Notes under the pieces: model-generated
Database searches by the model: none
What the model was told of the DNA's origin: nothing
What the model saw: only the letters and a program-made list of their open reading frames with translations
Translations under genes and position numbers: made by a program
NCBI GenBank assembly: GCA_049999805.1
Contig: JBNGIO010005439.1
Coordinates: forward strand, 1-64,000
Direction of reading: 5' to 3'
Source of the DNA: Folioceros fuciformis
Taxonomy: Eukaryota; Anthocerotophyta; Anthocerotopsida; Anthocerotales
Length of the DNA: 64,000 nt
Part shown: positions 23,339 to 36,510 of the stretch, piece by piece
Position numbering within the stretch: the stretch's first letter is position 1
How the letters are laid out: every line of letters begins with the position of its first letter

Positions 23339-25624
23339 GCCCGGATTGACTGTTGGTACATCCAGCTCCCTGCATTCAAGAATTTACTGCCTGCTCGTTC
23401 CCTCCTGCTTGCCAATGCGAGGCAGCCACATTATCTGCAGCTGCAGCTGCAGCAGGAGCCTCCGCACCGCAATTTTCCCTCCTGCTCAGATTGTGGTGAC
23501 GTGTGCGGCCATGAGGCCCCTGCTGGCGGAGTACACTGCCTGGTGTGCGAGCCTCCCACGCGGTGCCGCGCTGCTGCTTCCTTGCTCCCTTCTTCCCCTT
23601 CTTTCCTTATGTCCGCGCCAGCAGCATTGCTCTCAAGAAGAATCCGGCGGCAGATAATTGTAATAGACGCAAGCCAGCCTAGCCAGCAGGCGTGCCAAGT
23701 GGGTCAAGCTGTGGGCCTGGTCTCCGCCCCCTCACTTGTGTCTTGTTGTTTCGCTCCAATCTACCCAAATAATCTCACAGATGTGGAAATTCCCGTATCC
23801 ATGTGCCGCTCCAGCATCTCGATGTGGATCGATCGGTTAGGCTTATCCATACCACCTCAAAAACACTACTTCCTCATACAGTAGTACTGCAACGACAACA
23901 CCATGCAACCCACATGTGCAAACCCTTGGAAGGGAAAAAAAAGGCAAAACAAAACAACAAGAGAGAGAAACAAAAAATTTTGCATGAAAGGTCATACCTT
24001 CAAAAGTAGTGTCATATAAAAAATTTACCGATGAAGTAAAAAAAAATATCATATAATTACAAATATATACAAGGTTTTATTATTAAAAAAAGGCAAAAAA
24101 AGAGTTTATCTACCCCATAACGTAACCAAAGGAAATGAACCTTAAAAGAGTACAAACCTAACCCAAGGAATCATTCTCGTTGCCATCAATCTTGTAGTAC
24201 TTGCTTACCTTGTTGAGAATATCAAAATTTGTAATAAGAAAAGGCAAAAGGCAAGCTCATCCTTTGCACTCATTGTCGCTCTACACCCTATCTCGCTCTA
24301 CATAATGTCTCTATCAACACCCCACCGCACATTAGGGTTAGGAACTTTCTTTGTAGGAAGAAAGTTACTTGCATGGAAAACCTAGTATCTGGATCTTGCA
24401 TCCAAACAAAGAGGTAAGTGTGGGAGAAGAACACTATCCTTCACAATACAAAAAGAGGAAAGTTAGGATAGGAGTAGAGACGCTTCTAGCCCCCCAAGGA
24501 GAAATTGTTCAAGACAAATGCCCCAGAACAAAGGGTAGAAACATTTTAGCAAAGGCAAACTAGCAGCAATCCATTCGAAGTGCTAGGGCCAACTGACATC
24601 TTCAAAATAAGAAAACCATCTTTAAACCTAGAACCTGTGGACTACAAGATAGAATACAAAAAGCCACATAGGATTCGGTAGAAATATTTCAGCTCAGGCT
24701 AATTAGCAGCAATCCATTCCAAGTGCTTGGGCCAACCAACATCTTCAAAATAAGAAAACCATCTTTAGACCACAGCGTCAAAATAAGAAAACCATCCTTC
24801 AGCAACGCTGTGGCCAAGGATTCCCTTATAATTGCTAGGTCTCCCTTGTAATAGAAGTGTGATATTGATAAAGGAAGAGGTGCTATGGGTGAAGCAATAT
24901 TCTCTCAAGTACAATGGAACTGTAACAGTGATAGACAAAGAGACCATGTAGAAACGAGAAGCAATATCCTCTCAAGATCCTGCAGAATGAGTCAAGATAC
25001 CAAAAGAAAAGCACTAGGACTCAGAAAAGAAAAGCAATGGTTGAGCAGGAGTATACCTTATACTTTAAGCTTTTCACTTCCACAATGGGAAGTCAGAAGA
25101 CAAGACAAGTTCCAAAGCTCCCCCAATGGAACTCTTGCCCTAAAATATAAGTGTTGTTTACTTCCGAGGATATGAGTAATACTCACGGAGCTGAAGAGAT
25201 GAATAGTGTGTATTTATTTGTACTTTTGATTTTTAATAAAAAAGATGAAACGGGGAATGAAAAGGTAGGGAAAGGGATGGCATAGGCAGAGAGGTGGGGG
25301 AGTGGATAAAATTGCACGCTGACGCCGTAGAGATGGCGACAATAAAAGTGGACGAGGACACGATGTGGGCCACGCGAGATTAATACACTATAGCTACCAG
25401 GGGGCAGCGACGTGAGACAACAAGACGCTGCATCCGTACGGAATAAATTGGTGTTGCTTGGAATACAATGCACATATACTAGGAGGCGAGGCGATAGAAT
25501 TAAATATCTGGAATGAGTGCTTATCCGGCCCGGCCCCGCTCAGACGGTGGAAGGGTTGCGTGACGGACTTGGTGGAAGGCACTGACTCGGAATCGGATCC
25601 CGTGACCCGGGTGTCGGCCGCAGA
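23339..25624. other. Long AT-rich spacer between LEC14B and trigger factor genes
   Basis: The first 500 bases are pyrimidine-rich and carry the LEC14B promoter and 5' UTR. From about 23900 to 25400 the sequence is AT-rich with poly-A runs and a diverged direct repeat (24561 and 24704). No gene is recognisable. Confidence 0.5.
24561..24796. repeat. Diverged 143-bp direct repeat
   Basis: A block beginning TAGCAGCAATCCATT and ending AAAATAAGAAAACCATC occurs at 24561 and again at 24704, 143 bases apart, with scattered substitutions. A third partial copy of its AAAATAAGAAAACCATC end lies at about 24779. Confidence 0.75.
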
Positions 25625-28583
25625 ATGTTGGCCCATCCGTCCCCCGCGCTGTCGGCCAGCAAGTGCGCCTGCTCGCGGGAACCTCTGCTGCGTCCCGCGC
25701 CCGCGGGGCCGCCAACCCTTGCCTTGAAGCAGTCGGGGGAATGTTGGCAGCGACGGAGCTGGAGGGTGCGGGATTCGGGGCGGAGTAGGGACGCATTGCT
25801 CTCCGCGCAGGACCATGGAGGCCAGCGGCGTTGGAGATGGAGGTGTCCTGCCAGGGCTGCGCTGGCTGTCGATGCGGCTGCTCCCACAACCACGCCCATG
25901 GGATTGGAGGTGGTGGAGATTCCGGAGCCGAATTCGCGGGTATGGTTGTTGCGTGGTCGGTGCTTCTGTGTGTGTGGAGCGGGGGTCTGGGTTTGGGGTT
26001 TGAGATTTGGATCATCTGTGGTGATGGATGTGTGGGGATGGCAGGTGCGTCTCGCTATCACCGTGCCGGCGGATGTGTGTAAGGATAGTTACGAGCAGCT
26101 TATAAAGGAGCTCAGTAAGAAGACTAAGGTGGAGGCCGGGTTTTGAACCATTCCTTGAGTGCGTCGGGGTGAGTGAGCTTGTGTGTGGTGTTTGTGTGCT
26201 GAGTTTGGCTTTTGATGACCAGGTGCCTGGCTTCCGGCCTGGGAAGAGAGTGCCGGAGTCTGTGCTCGTGGACTATGTTGGAACGCAGAAGGTGAGGGCT
26301 TCTGCGGTTGAGTCCATTCTGAAGAGGACGCTTGGAGAAGCCATGGCCTCGGTGAGTCGTCCGCTGCTTTCGTGCACTGTGCGGCAGCAGGGAGCTTGAC
26401 TCCGGTTCTGGTTGTACGTACAACGATGCTCATTAGGGGTCCTCGCAGGTTGCCGACCGAGCTGTGAAGGAATCTGAGCATATCGTGAGCAAGTTTGACG
26501 ATCTCCAGGCCTCTTTCTCGCCTTCTGCTCCTCTCAGGTGCTAGTCGGGGATTGTCATGTTGTGTCAGTATCGACAGGGGAGTGGAGTTTGCGTCCCCCC
26601 TTCGTGTAGCCCTGTGTTGCGCTATGTTAACGGCGGATACTATTGGAATAGCTATGAAGTGGCAGTGGACGTGATCCCAGAAATTAAGTGGACGTCTGAG
26701 CGAGCTTATAAGCATCTCAAGGTTGAGGTGGAGGTGGAGGATGAGTCAGCGGCCCAACTGGTCGCTGACACAGAGTTGAGGTCTCGGCACAAGGATCTGG
26801 GCTCGCTCAAGATCGTGCAGGGTAGAGGGATACAGGTATCATGACGTCAAGCGTGCTGCCAGCTTTCCAACAGGCATTTGCCCTCAGGGATCGTGACAAG
26901 TGCGTGCTTTCAGATGGGAGATGTGGCCATAGTGGACATTTCTGCGCATCGGGTGAAGGAGGATGGCTCTATTGGTGACAAGATACTGTCTGCTGAACAG
27001 AAAGGTACTGCTTCCGACCGCACTCTCGCCTTTAACATTTGTGGTTGAGCAGATGAGCCCTTTCCTTTTCAGCCTCACGTAACTTTTACCTTCTCTTTTA
27101 CAGGATTTCAGCTAGATACTGAGGAAGCAGCCAATCTACTCCCTGGTCTGGTGGAAGGGGTGATTGGGCTAAAGATAGAGGACAGTCGTACGTTTGACCT
27201 AATTTTTCCTGATACCTGGCAACAGGAGGCTCTTCGGGGAGTCACTGGACGATTCCTTGTTAGTATCCCACGGGACCTGATCAGTGTCCTGCCTAACCAA
27301 TCATCCATTTCTATTTGTCTCAAACTTGGTTTCTCGTCCTTTGAATCTAATGTATCTTTGTGTGCCGCCTTCAGGTCGAAGCCAAGGAGCTCTTCGTAAG
27401 AATTCTACCTGAGCTAGACGATTCTATTGCAGGAAAGCTTGTTGAGAACTGTACAACTATTAGTCAGGTGGGGCGAACCTCGTATATGGAGAGTTTTTGG
27501 CATTTAAGCTACGATGAGGCTTGGATGATGGATCTATCTGTTTCACTTGTGAATACGGGTGGTTCACGTATCAGGTGAGAGAAGTTTTGCTCAAAAAGCA
27601 CCAGAAGCGAATCGAGGAGATGAGGAAACAAGACGTGAACATGGCCATCACTGGTGAGCTTGCAAAGGTCCGTCAACTGCTCCACTGAAACACTTTTCGC
27701 GGGCATTCCGCACGTTCTATGTTCCAGGCTGTTGGAAACGTCGGCAAACATGACAGATTCTTGTCCACTTCTCAGGTTGTAGTCGTCGATGTTCCCAATT
27801 CCTTGCTAGAGGAACAGGGAAGGCAAATGTATGCTTCTAAGCTGATGGAGTTGCAGGTTAGATCGCTGAGTATTAGGTGGGAAGTTAAGCTTTTGATTGC
27901 TCACGATGATTGCTGGAGTGCGTCTGGAGAGTTATGTTGTTGAATGGGTGGTTTTGTCGCAGTATTTCCACACAACATTTGTCGAACGACTGGCTAAATT
28001 TTCAACTTGTCATTGGTGCAGGCTAGCATGAAGCTGGGTAAAGAACAGCTGACACAGTTTACAGCTCCAGAGATGGTGGAGAATTATCTTTTACAGAAAA
28101 AGGAGACCATAAAAGATGCCGTGAAGATTTCCTTAGCAGTTGCAGAGATCTACAAGCTGGAGAATCTATCGGTACCAACGTCTTCTTTCACGGACTGTCT
28201 GCGCATCTCGTTGCTGCTTTCTGAGTTAGGGTGGAGTTGAATCTTTTTGACGGTCATCATGAAATTTCAGTATTCTGAAGAGGAGCTGAACAAGGAGGTG
28301 GACATAGCCATCGCTGAATTCGAACAATACAAGCAGGAGTATGAGAAGACCCGAGTGCGAGAGCAGGTAACCATCTTCAATCCAGGTAGAATGATGGTTC
28401 GTCTCCTCAGTCGTAGTCTGTCTAACGAACCTGTACCCTTTGTTCTGATCATCCTGCCAGGCTCAGGAGATGCTAGAAGGATCCAAGGTGCTGGATTGGC
28501 TTCTCGAAAATGTGCAGGTCACGTATGTGCCGAAGAAGCCTGACGAGTCCTACAGGTTTTCTTTCAAATCTGACAGGTCATGA
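25625..28583 (+). CDS. TIG: Plastid trigger factor-like chaperone
   Basis: Homologue of bacterial trigger factor, which binds ribosomes at the exit tunnel and shelters nascent chains; plant TIG works in plastids. Thirteen exons: 25625-25939, 26045-26128, 26223-26351, 26449-26537, 26610-26835, 26914-27004, 27104-27258, 27375-27467, 27575-27667, about 27728-27856, 28022-28171, 28271-28366 and 28461-28583, about 590 residues. Exon 1 gives an Arg/Ser/Ala-rich transit peptide. The ribosome-binding domain follows (DVCKDSYEQLIKELSKK) with the signature GFRPGKRVPESVL. The PPIase-like domain has FQMGDVAIVDIS. The C-terminal domain runs from VEAKELFVRILPELDD to PNSLLEEQGRQMYASKL and SYSEEELNKEVDIAI. 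The acceptor of exon 10 could instead be about 50 bases later. The chain looks intact. Confidence 0.92.
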
Positions 28584-29086
28584 GGGGAGTTTTGTAGCTA
28601 ACGGAAGAGTGGGCACTCGCACGCGCACGGTCTCCGATTTGAAGACGTGTGTCGGGAGTATCTAGTGAGAAGTTTGAGGCAAGGCACATTCTTCGTTCCC
28701 ACGTCCCTAGTGTGTACATGCCTGCTAAGCTGACATTGTCAGTCACGCCCAAATCCCTAACACGCCACAACTGTTGGGGCGAGTGGGTTTTGGCTTGGTG
28801 TGCACATGTCCGGCTGGAAGGAGATTCTACAATATCTATATCGGCCCTGAAGCTTCTCTTGGTACTTGCGCACAAACGTACAGCCTCACATGGGATTTGC
28901 GTGAGTGTCTAGAATACTACAACGTTGTACCCCCCTTCAGAGGTTGGCGTTCCGACCAGTCCAGTCCTTCATTGCGGGGATCGGAATGGAGAACGCGTTC
29001 CGACCTTTGGAATGTCGGCACGGGCAGGCACGCAGCTGTGAATCCAAAACCCCTTCCGAGCAGGTGAACTCCTTCGTAAGCTGCAT

Positions 29087-29118
29087 CTATCCATATCCAT
29101 ATCCATATCCATATCTGA
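29087..29118. repeat. ATCCAT microsatellite
   Basis: Four to five consecutive copies of the hexamer TCCATA or its rotations. Confidence 0.9.
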
Positions 29119-29130
29119 CGTCGGAGCAGT

Positions 29131-29220
29131 ACAGTCGACCCTCCCTACCCCTAATTGGGACCAAGTGGGAGGTTATCGGAGATGTACAGTCGACCCTCCC
29201 TATCCATAGTTGGGACCAAT
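29131..29220. repeat. 55-bp direct duplication
   Basis: A block starting ACAGTCGACCCTCCCTA occurs at 29131 and again at 29186, with a similar tail (TTGGGACCAA) in both copies. The spacing is 55 bases. Confidence 0.85.
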
Positions 29221-30386
29221 CGGCAGTAACCCCAGAGAGGTAAGGGAGGTTTCCCGTTTAAATTTTCGCCATTTAAAAAATTAGATAACAAGAAAAAAAG
29301 AAGAAAATAAACGACAAAGTCGCTTCATAGGAATTCCCTTCTGGGGAGGGCGGACTGGTATTCCGTTCCCTCCAGCTCGTTTCGTGGCGAGTCTCGCAGA
29401 TATCCGTGTCAGGAATACGCATATCCAGCGATGGTACATGGGAAGGTGCTTGTTGTTGCATGTACTGCAGTACATCCAAGGGGAGCGCTTAGCTGTGTGG
29501 ATCTGCTCCTCACGCTCTTCACAAGGTTACATACAGGTACGCTGCTGCTTCTGCTGGAAGCCAGGGTTCATGTCCCAGTACCCCAAACGGCGACAAGGGT
29601 TTCTGCGGTCGCCTCCGCGTCAACCACATGCCGGTAACAGTTACTCCGGCACAATCTGAGCCTTCATCTCCGCGGCTGGGGACATGCTGTTTCAGTGGAC
29701 CGCGGCGAACATTCCTCTGCAAACGCCAGCTCCCGGAAGTGTAGGTAGCGAGCGAAATCAGGTTGCTAAATCAAATTGCGAATCGTAGCTGCTGCATGTG
29801 GTAGACATCACTTCACTTGACTCTAAAAATTGCTCACTCTAACCGACCGAACAGTGAGGGAGAACTGGAGGCCCCGACTGTAGGAAGACAGCCAATCCTG
29901 TGGCTTACGGAGCAAGCAACTGCTTAGGTAGCACGCTCTATGATTGGAGGCGCAAGTCACACCTGGAAAGCAGATGATCGGCCCGAGGTTCCACAAGATT
30001 GGCCTGTAAGAATGATTCTTTTACATGGATGCTTTCGCTGCATCTGACTTGTGAGAAGCGGTTGCCTACACAGCGCCGCGGTTACGGACTCTGGGCCACA
30101 TTCGTCGCTCACGCGGATTGTCTGCATCCGCCTTTACCTCCCCTGCTTATATTGCACGCCTGCATCTGCATTTGTGTTGGCTTCGGCTGAGCGCTTCAAT
30201 TCCCCTCGACGCCTGCATGCTCGCCTGCGCTGCAACTCCGCGTCCTGTGGCCGCCTCAAAACTCGGCGTCGCCACTTCGTACGGGGGGAACTACCACTGC
30301 TGTGAATGCAGCGGTGCATTATATTTTGCCTCAGTTAACTCGGTTGCTGTCGCCTTCGTCTGGCACAAGCGCCTCTAGTCACCGCC

Positions 30387-33300
30387 ATGGATCCTTCGCG
30401 AGCCTTCGTTCGAGACGTCAAGCGGGTGGTGATCAAGGTATGGGCTTGGGTGCTTGGAATTGCAGCTCTGGCACCGCGCGGACGGGTGTTCACTGAGGGG
30501 GACGGGACGCTGTGCAGGTGGGCACTGCTGTGGTCACCAGACCGGATGGCAAGCTGGCTGTGGGTCGCCTCGGCTGTTTGTGCGAGCAGGTCCGGCTGAC
30601 GAGCAAGGTTTTTGGGCCAATTGGGAGTGCCACATTCCTGCATTTGGCCTGAGGAATTTCTGTACTGCTGTAGGTGCAAGCGCTCCTGTCTGAGCAAATT
30701 GACGTCATTTTCGTGACGTCTGGCGCAGTCGGCGTGGGCCGTCAGAAGCTGCGGCACCAGCACCTCCTGAACAGCAGGTGCGATGCCAATGCAGGATGCA
30801 GGGCTGGAGCCTAGTCTGTTTCCTTGGAGGGATGTTACTCTGGATGACATCTTTGCTTGCCATCGCGCTCCCTCAAACCAGCGGCACGTCGTTGGCATGT
30901 GTGTAGCTTCAAGGATCTGCACAACGATCTGCATCAGCTGGTACTGGATGGTAAAGCTTGTGCAGCAGTGGGTCAGAGTGGACTCATGGCACTCTACGAG
31001 AGCTTGTTCTCCCAGGTCCTTATGACGAAACTATCTATGGATCGTTGAAAATCTTGGATTTTCCTACTTGCAACACTCATCTTGACTTGTTTCTTAACAT
31101 CCTGTTTCTGCTTTTTCAGCTCGGGGTTGAACAGGCACAGCTCCTTGTCACGGACCGTGATTTTAAAGATGTAGAATTTCGTCATCAACTTAGCTCCACA
31201 GTGAATGCTTTACTAGCACATCGTGTGGTTCCAATTTTCAATGAGAATGACGCCATCAGTACCCGCAAGGCTCCGTACAAGGTTTGAAGTGTCTCCTTGT
31301 CTTTCACTTGCTTCCTCTTTTAGCAAATCGTATCTGAAGATCTCAACTCGAATGGAAGAGGGGTTTGTCTGATCTGTTGTCTTCGTCATACTTAATGCTG
31401 GTATGTCGCAAAATCAGGATGCAACCGGGATTTTTTGGGACAATGACAGTCTAGCAGCCCTCCTTGCGTTGGAGCTTAAAGCGGACCTGCTCATTCTTCT
31501 GAGCGACGTGGAGGGACTGTACACTGGTCCTCCAAGTGACCCACAGTCACAACTCATTCACACTTACTTGAAAGAGAAGCATGAGAATACAGTGACTTTT
31601 GGGGAGAAGTCCCGGGTCGGGAGAGGTGGGATGACAGCAAAAGTATTTGCTGCTTGGAATGCAGCTTCTGCTGGAATTCCTGTCGTCATCACTAGGTCAG
31701 CTCTCAAGCAAGTGCCACCTTGTCGTTTGCTATCGTCTTTCTGTGCTTGCACCTGTTGTAGCATACGAGGATGGAGCAGCTAGTTCGTGATTTCTTGCTA
31801 GGCCTCAAGCCCGTTGGCAGAGTCTGAAGACCATGACTAGTCAGCTTCTGTTATCACTCTTGTGTGTTGATGCCTGAAATCCTGTGTGCTTGTCAAAGTG
31901 GATATGCCACAGATGGCATTGAAAGGGTGATGAAAGGTGAGCGTGTTGGGACTTTGTTTCACAACAAAGCTCAAGATCTGGTAGCCCTGAAGGAAGCTGG
32001 GGCGCGCGACATGGCTGTGGCAGCACGTGATGCTAGTCGCAGATTGCAGGTTGGTTGATCCCGTGTCTCCATTGTCACAGGCACTTCTATAGTTCCGTGC
32101 CGGTTTTGTGGCCTTACAGCGTTCTGTCTCTTCTGCATGACAGGGCCTGTCCTCGGCAGAAAGGAGAGAGATTTTGTTGAACGTTGCAGCTGCTTTGGAG
32201 GCAAATGAGGAAGTCATCAGGCGGGAAAACGAAGCAGATGTGGCAGCAGCAATTCAAGCTAGAATATCTCAACCGTTGGTGGATAGGCTGACAATCAAGC
32301 CAGGGAAGGTGAGCTCGACGGTTTAATCATCTAGGTCATTTCTGTCTGTAAATGCAGGCTTCTACGGACTCAAATGTTCCGCCTTTTGAAGCTTGTTTTC
32401 TCCACTGAAACTTGGCATTTCAGATCCGGAGCTTGGCATCATCAATCAGGATACTTGCAGAGATGGAGGAGCCCTTGGGACAACTATTGAAGCAGACTGA
32501 GGTTCGTTTCCTTGCCACTGGCTTCAACTTCGATTTGCCCGGGCATTCAGAGACGGACATTGCTGTCGGGGCTGAGGAAAGGAAACGAGGTGTCCAGATT
32601 GCAGTTGGTATGCCGTCCAAAACGATTTTTCCTTTTTGCAGATTGCCAAAGATCTCGTTCTCCAGAAAACTGCCTGCCCATTAGGAGTTGTTTTGGTGAT
32701 ATTTGAATCGCGCCCCGACGCATTAGTGCAAGTATGTGTGTTTCAACTGAAGACTTCTTTGGGGCTTCGATGAAATAGATCAGATGGGGGCTTTGGATGC
32801 ACGTCGATGATACATGACAATTATCCCCTGCAGATAGCATCGTTGGCAATTCGAAGTGGGAATGGCCTATTGCTGAAAGGAGGTAAAGAGGCAGCCCGTT
32901 CAAATGCTGTTCTGCACAAGGTATGGTGACGCTTCCTTGTGTGCGTCAAGCGAAACAGTTACCAGCCAATCTGGTGGTGTTGTTGATCTAGGGGTTTTTT
33001 TTATATATATTCTTGGGTTAAGCAAAGAAAGATGTTCTCCCTGTAGGTTATTACTGCAGCTATCTCAGAACCTGTTGGGCCTAATCTCATCGGTCTGGTG
33101 ACTTCCCGAGATGAGATCCCTGACTTACTGAAGGTGTGATATCTAGGTTGTTGTGCCTGTGTTTATTTCCATTGTTGCCACTGACCTTTTATTGCAACCT
33201 TAACCCGGGTTGTTGCTGATGATACTTGACTTGTGTGTAGCTGGATGATGTGATTGATCTTGTCATACCAAGAGGGAGTAATCAATTGGTTACACAGATC

Positions 33301-34897
33301 AAGTCTTTAACAAAGATTCCTGTTTTGGGCCATGCAGGTTGGTTGTAAACTCAAGACTTTGTGTTAGAAACCAGGTACTGATGAAGAGCAATGGACTGAC
33401 TTAGGGCTGTTGTTTCACGGGTGGCAGATGGAGTTTGTCATGTTTATCTGGATAAGGCGATCAATTGGGCCAAGGCTCAACAAATTGTCCTGGATTCGAA
33501 AGTGGACTACCCATCTGCCTGCAATGCTATGGTAAGGTTTTGAGTCGTCCGCCTATTCACGCATTTCAGTTTGGACTCAAATGGAGTTTCTCTTTGCTGC
33601 AATGTATGGCTCGTGTCAGCATGGTGGCACCCATTAACATCTGGAGGTTGTTGGGCTGACCTTAGGAAACGCTCCTTGTACATGAAGAGCTACTTGAGTC
33701 CAGTGGATTGCAACTGTTGGTAGTCGCTCTCCAAGAGAAAGGTCAGACTCCGCTCAACTTCAGCGTTGTGCGCTAGTTGGTTCCTTGTTCTCGACAGTGA
33801 GTTTCAAGAAAATGGGGTTGTTATGATGTGTCCATCAAGATTATTATTGACCAATTGCATGATTTGCTCAGGTGTACAAATATATGGGGGCAAACGAGCT
33901 GCAGAGGTTATGCAATTGCCATTAGCCGCAGATTTGCATCGGGAATATAGCTCATTGGCTTGCACACTGGAAATAGTGGAAAATGTGGAGGCTGCAATTA
34001 AGCACATTCATGAGAACGGGAGGTATGGGTTGTATGGCGGTAGCTCTCCTTGTACAAAGTGCTATTTCACGCCCATCTGGTGAATCTAACTTATGCGTGC
34101 CATGGCAGTGCACATACTGACTGTGTCATCACCGAGGATCCTGCTGTCGCAGCAACCTTCCTAAATGGTGTTGACAGGTGCGGTTCACAGGTGGAACCGT
34201 TTGAAAGTTCGATTTGTAGTGTGGAAGCTAGTTCTTTGCGGGTGGAACAAAACCTTCACAGCAAACGGGCGTGTGTAGCTGCAACTAACAGATCTTTTCT
34301 GTGGGCTTGTTCAGTGCTGTGGTCATCCACGATGCAAGTACTCGATTCTGCGATGGAGCCCGGTTTGGTCTTGGAGCTGAGGTATAATTCGTTTGAGGCG
34401 TTTGAAACTAGAACTCAGGCAGGATGGATCGATAGCAGACAGTGGATCTACCGTGTTGCATGTAGTTGCTCGAAGTGACACATCAGTTTGTGGACTTCTG
34501 TCCAGGTGGGCATCAGCACTAGCAGGATACATGCACGAGGACCTGTGGGAGTAGAAGGACTTCTCACAACCAGATGGTAACTGCTTCTGAGCACCTTAGC
34601 TCCTGCTTCTAGCTTTGTCTTGTGAAATGCTGCTCGTTCTAACAGTGTGGGCTTTGTGTCACTCCCTCCAGGCTGGTGAAAGGGAGTGGCCAGATTGTAG
34701 ATGGTGATCGAGGTGTAGTATACACGCACAAGGATCTTGGCGTAAAAGCTGCATCAATCGGTACTGCTAACGGCACTGCAACGGGCTCAGCTAATGGTAA
34801 AGCCAGTGTCCTCTGTAATGGTCCATCCTATGTGAAAAGTCACGTAGCAAGCAACGGGAATGTTTTTAGCAACGGTGTGGCAAGTGCTGTACAATAA
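30387..34897 (+). CDS. P5CS: Delta-1-pyrroline-5-carboxylate synthase (bifunctional)
   Basis: Makes glutamate-5-semialdehyde from glutamate, ATP and NADPH, the committed step of proline synthesis. Twenty exons join in phase from 30387 to 34897 (764 residues). The N-terminal gamma-glutamyl kinase domain has [10 protein letters not shown], the conserved [32 protein letters not shown] and [14 protein letters not shown]. Phe-127 in TDRDFKD aligns with the Phe whose change removes proline feedback in Vigna P5CS, so the enzyme should be feedback-inhibited. The glutamyl-phosphate reductase domain has [23 protein letters not shown], the catalytic Cys about 542 (YPSACNAM) and [18 protein letters not shown]. 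The C-terminus extends about 45 residues beyond most plant P5CS, with repeated Asn-Gly. The start ATG has a strong context (ACCGCCATGG). Confidence 0.97.
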
Positions 34898-35095
34898 GCA
34901 TGACCTTCCAAAATGTGGGAAGATCAGCTGGTTGGTCTTTGCGAGGAAAAGTTCTTTGAAAAGCCTGCGAAGTTAGGCTGGTTGGTGTATAACGATATGT
35001 GGGTAGCGGCCTGGACAGTAGGCTGACGCTAACAGGGTACGTGAGGAGCAACCCGGGCACATTGCCGAGAATTTTAACAAAGTGGGAGCGGGAGC

Positions 35096-35101
35096 AATAA
35101 A
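35096..35101 (+). terminator. Poly(A) signal of P5CS
   Basis: AATAAA about 200 bases after the P5CS stop codon in an otherwise GC-balanced 3' flank. Position and sequence fit a plant near-upstream element. Confidence 0.5.
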
Positions 35102-36465
35102 CTTTGTAACCCGCGATGACAGTATTTGACGGATCGCTTCTGAAGATGCAGAATTGTTGTAGACCTTCCGTGGGTATAGGGTATTATTGTTTTGGCAACC
35201 GATGTGGGACCTCATCCTTTTCGGACGTGATGAAGAAGGAGGTTGAGCAACAGCAAACGTGGACTGTAGTACTGTATGTATTTCCCTCTGTACATATCAA
35301 CGTTTACATGAGTCGAAGTTTGCTCCAAAAATGAATGACGGCTTCGAGAAAGTATCTAGCGAGAGGCGTGGCATGTAGGTAGTTCTGAAAGGGCACTTGC
35401 ACAGGAGGAAGTGTACTGTAAGTTTGATCTTGTCTCTTTTGCTTTCCATGGGAATCGAGGGTCAGGGAGTAGATGTTCTTGTAGAGACTAAAAAAGCAAC
35501 TCCGAAATCGCCGGACACCAGCAATAATTTGAACCCAATAAGGAAGAGACAGGCATAACACCGCCTGTCCAACTCCTAGCCAGTTTTAATCTAATAATAG
35601 CTCTAGGGCCCCAAGTAGCTATTGTCCTTTGTGCTGCGCTTCATTCCATAAACACTTCAACGACAAAGCCTAGCAATCTACTCTGAAGTGGCTTTTCGGC
35701 CTGGACTCTTGACAGGCTGGCTCTCCGCCGTCTCCATAGCCATAGCTCTCTTCTCACAGAGGTCACAAAGCATTTAAATCCCTTCCTCAAAATTCCATCA
35801 AATGTAATCAGGGAGGAGTAGAAGTCTTGAACAGGCGTGGACCAGAGCAAAAGAGCGGGTGTACGTATCTCTATATACATGTATAGAGTTTACATTTTCA
35901 AGTGGTCTAGATTTAGCTGCAGATTTTATGCCGGTCTGGTGTGCTGGTGTTTTGTCAAGCCTCTGCGAACTTGTCAGTGAGCTGGCGGATGGATCCGCGG
36001 GCCCGGTACTTTTTCTGTTCTTTTCTGGGACGCGGCGGTGCCCTTTTTAGGGTTTGGATGGAAAGCAGGTCAGGTGCACCGGCAGACGTTCCGCTCCCAC
36101 GGAGCTCCTGGGCCGGGTATCTCCCAGGATATGTGCTGCAACGGTGTGACGGTGCTCAACGGTGTAATCTGGAGGTGCATACGGGCCGAAAATGTTTCAT
36201 CGTCTCGCACTTTGCAGTGCATTGAAATTGTAGAAACTCTGTTGGGTTGGGTATAACTGGGGATGGAGGCCTGTACAGTAGCTCCATCATTTCAAGAGAT
36301 ACTGCAGCGCAGCGCAACGCAGGCAGCGGGGACAGTTGGGAACCCCACCTTTACTTGTTTCCAGGAGATGCCAGAGCCGGAACGTTGATGAGAAAGCCGG
36401 AGACTATAGAGAAGCCATGCAACCAGTGGGCGGCTGGGCTGGAATGGGTTGGGCTGGACTGGCCT

Positions 36466-36510
36466 GGGCTGGGCTGGGCTGGGCTGGGCTGGGCTGGGCT
36501 GGGCTGGGCT
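36466..36510. repeat. (GGGCT)9 microsatellite
   Basis: Nine perfect GGGCT units, with imperfect GGNCT-like units extending to the left from about 36432. The G-rich strand carries regularly spaced G-triplets. Confidence 0.95.

Larger units (their letters stand above)
28584..30386. other. Intergenic region between TIG and P5CS
   Basis: Contains a six-base microsatellite, a 55-base direct duplication and the P5CS promoter/5' UTR. No coding exon is supported. Confidence 0.5.

Noticed and set aside
21938-23884. 648-codon open frame on the plus strand opposite LEC14B
   Set aside because: It lies antisense to a clear WD40 protein. GC-rich third positions of the real gene remove stops on the other strand, and the translation has no family resemblance.
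29087-29220. Possible CRISPR-like or satellite array
   Set aside because: Only a hexamer microsatellite and one two-copy duplication; repeats with unique spacers are absent and the host is a plant.
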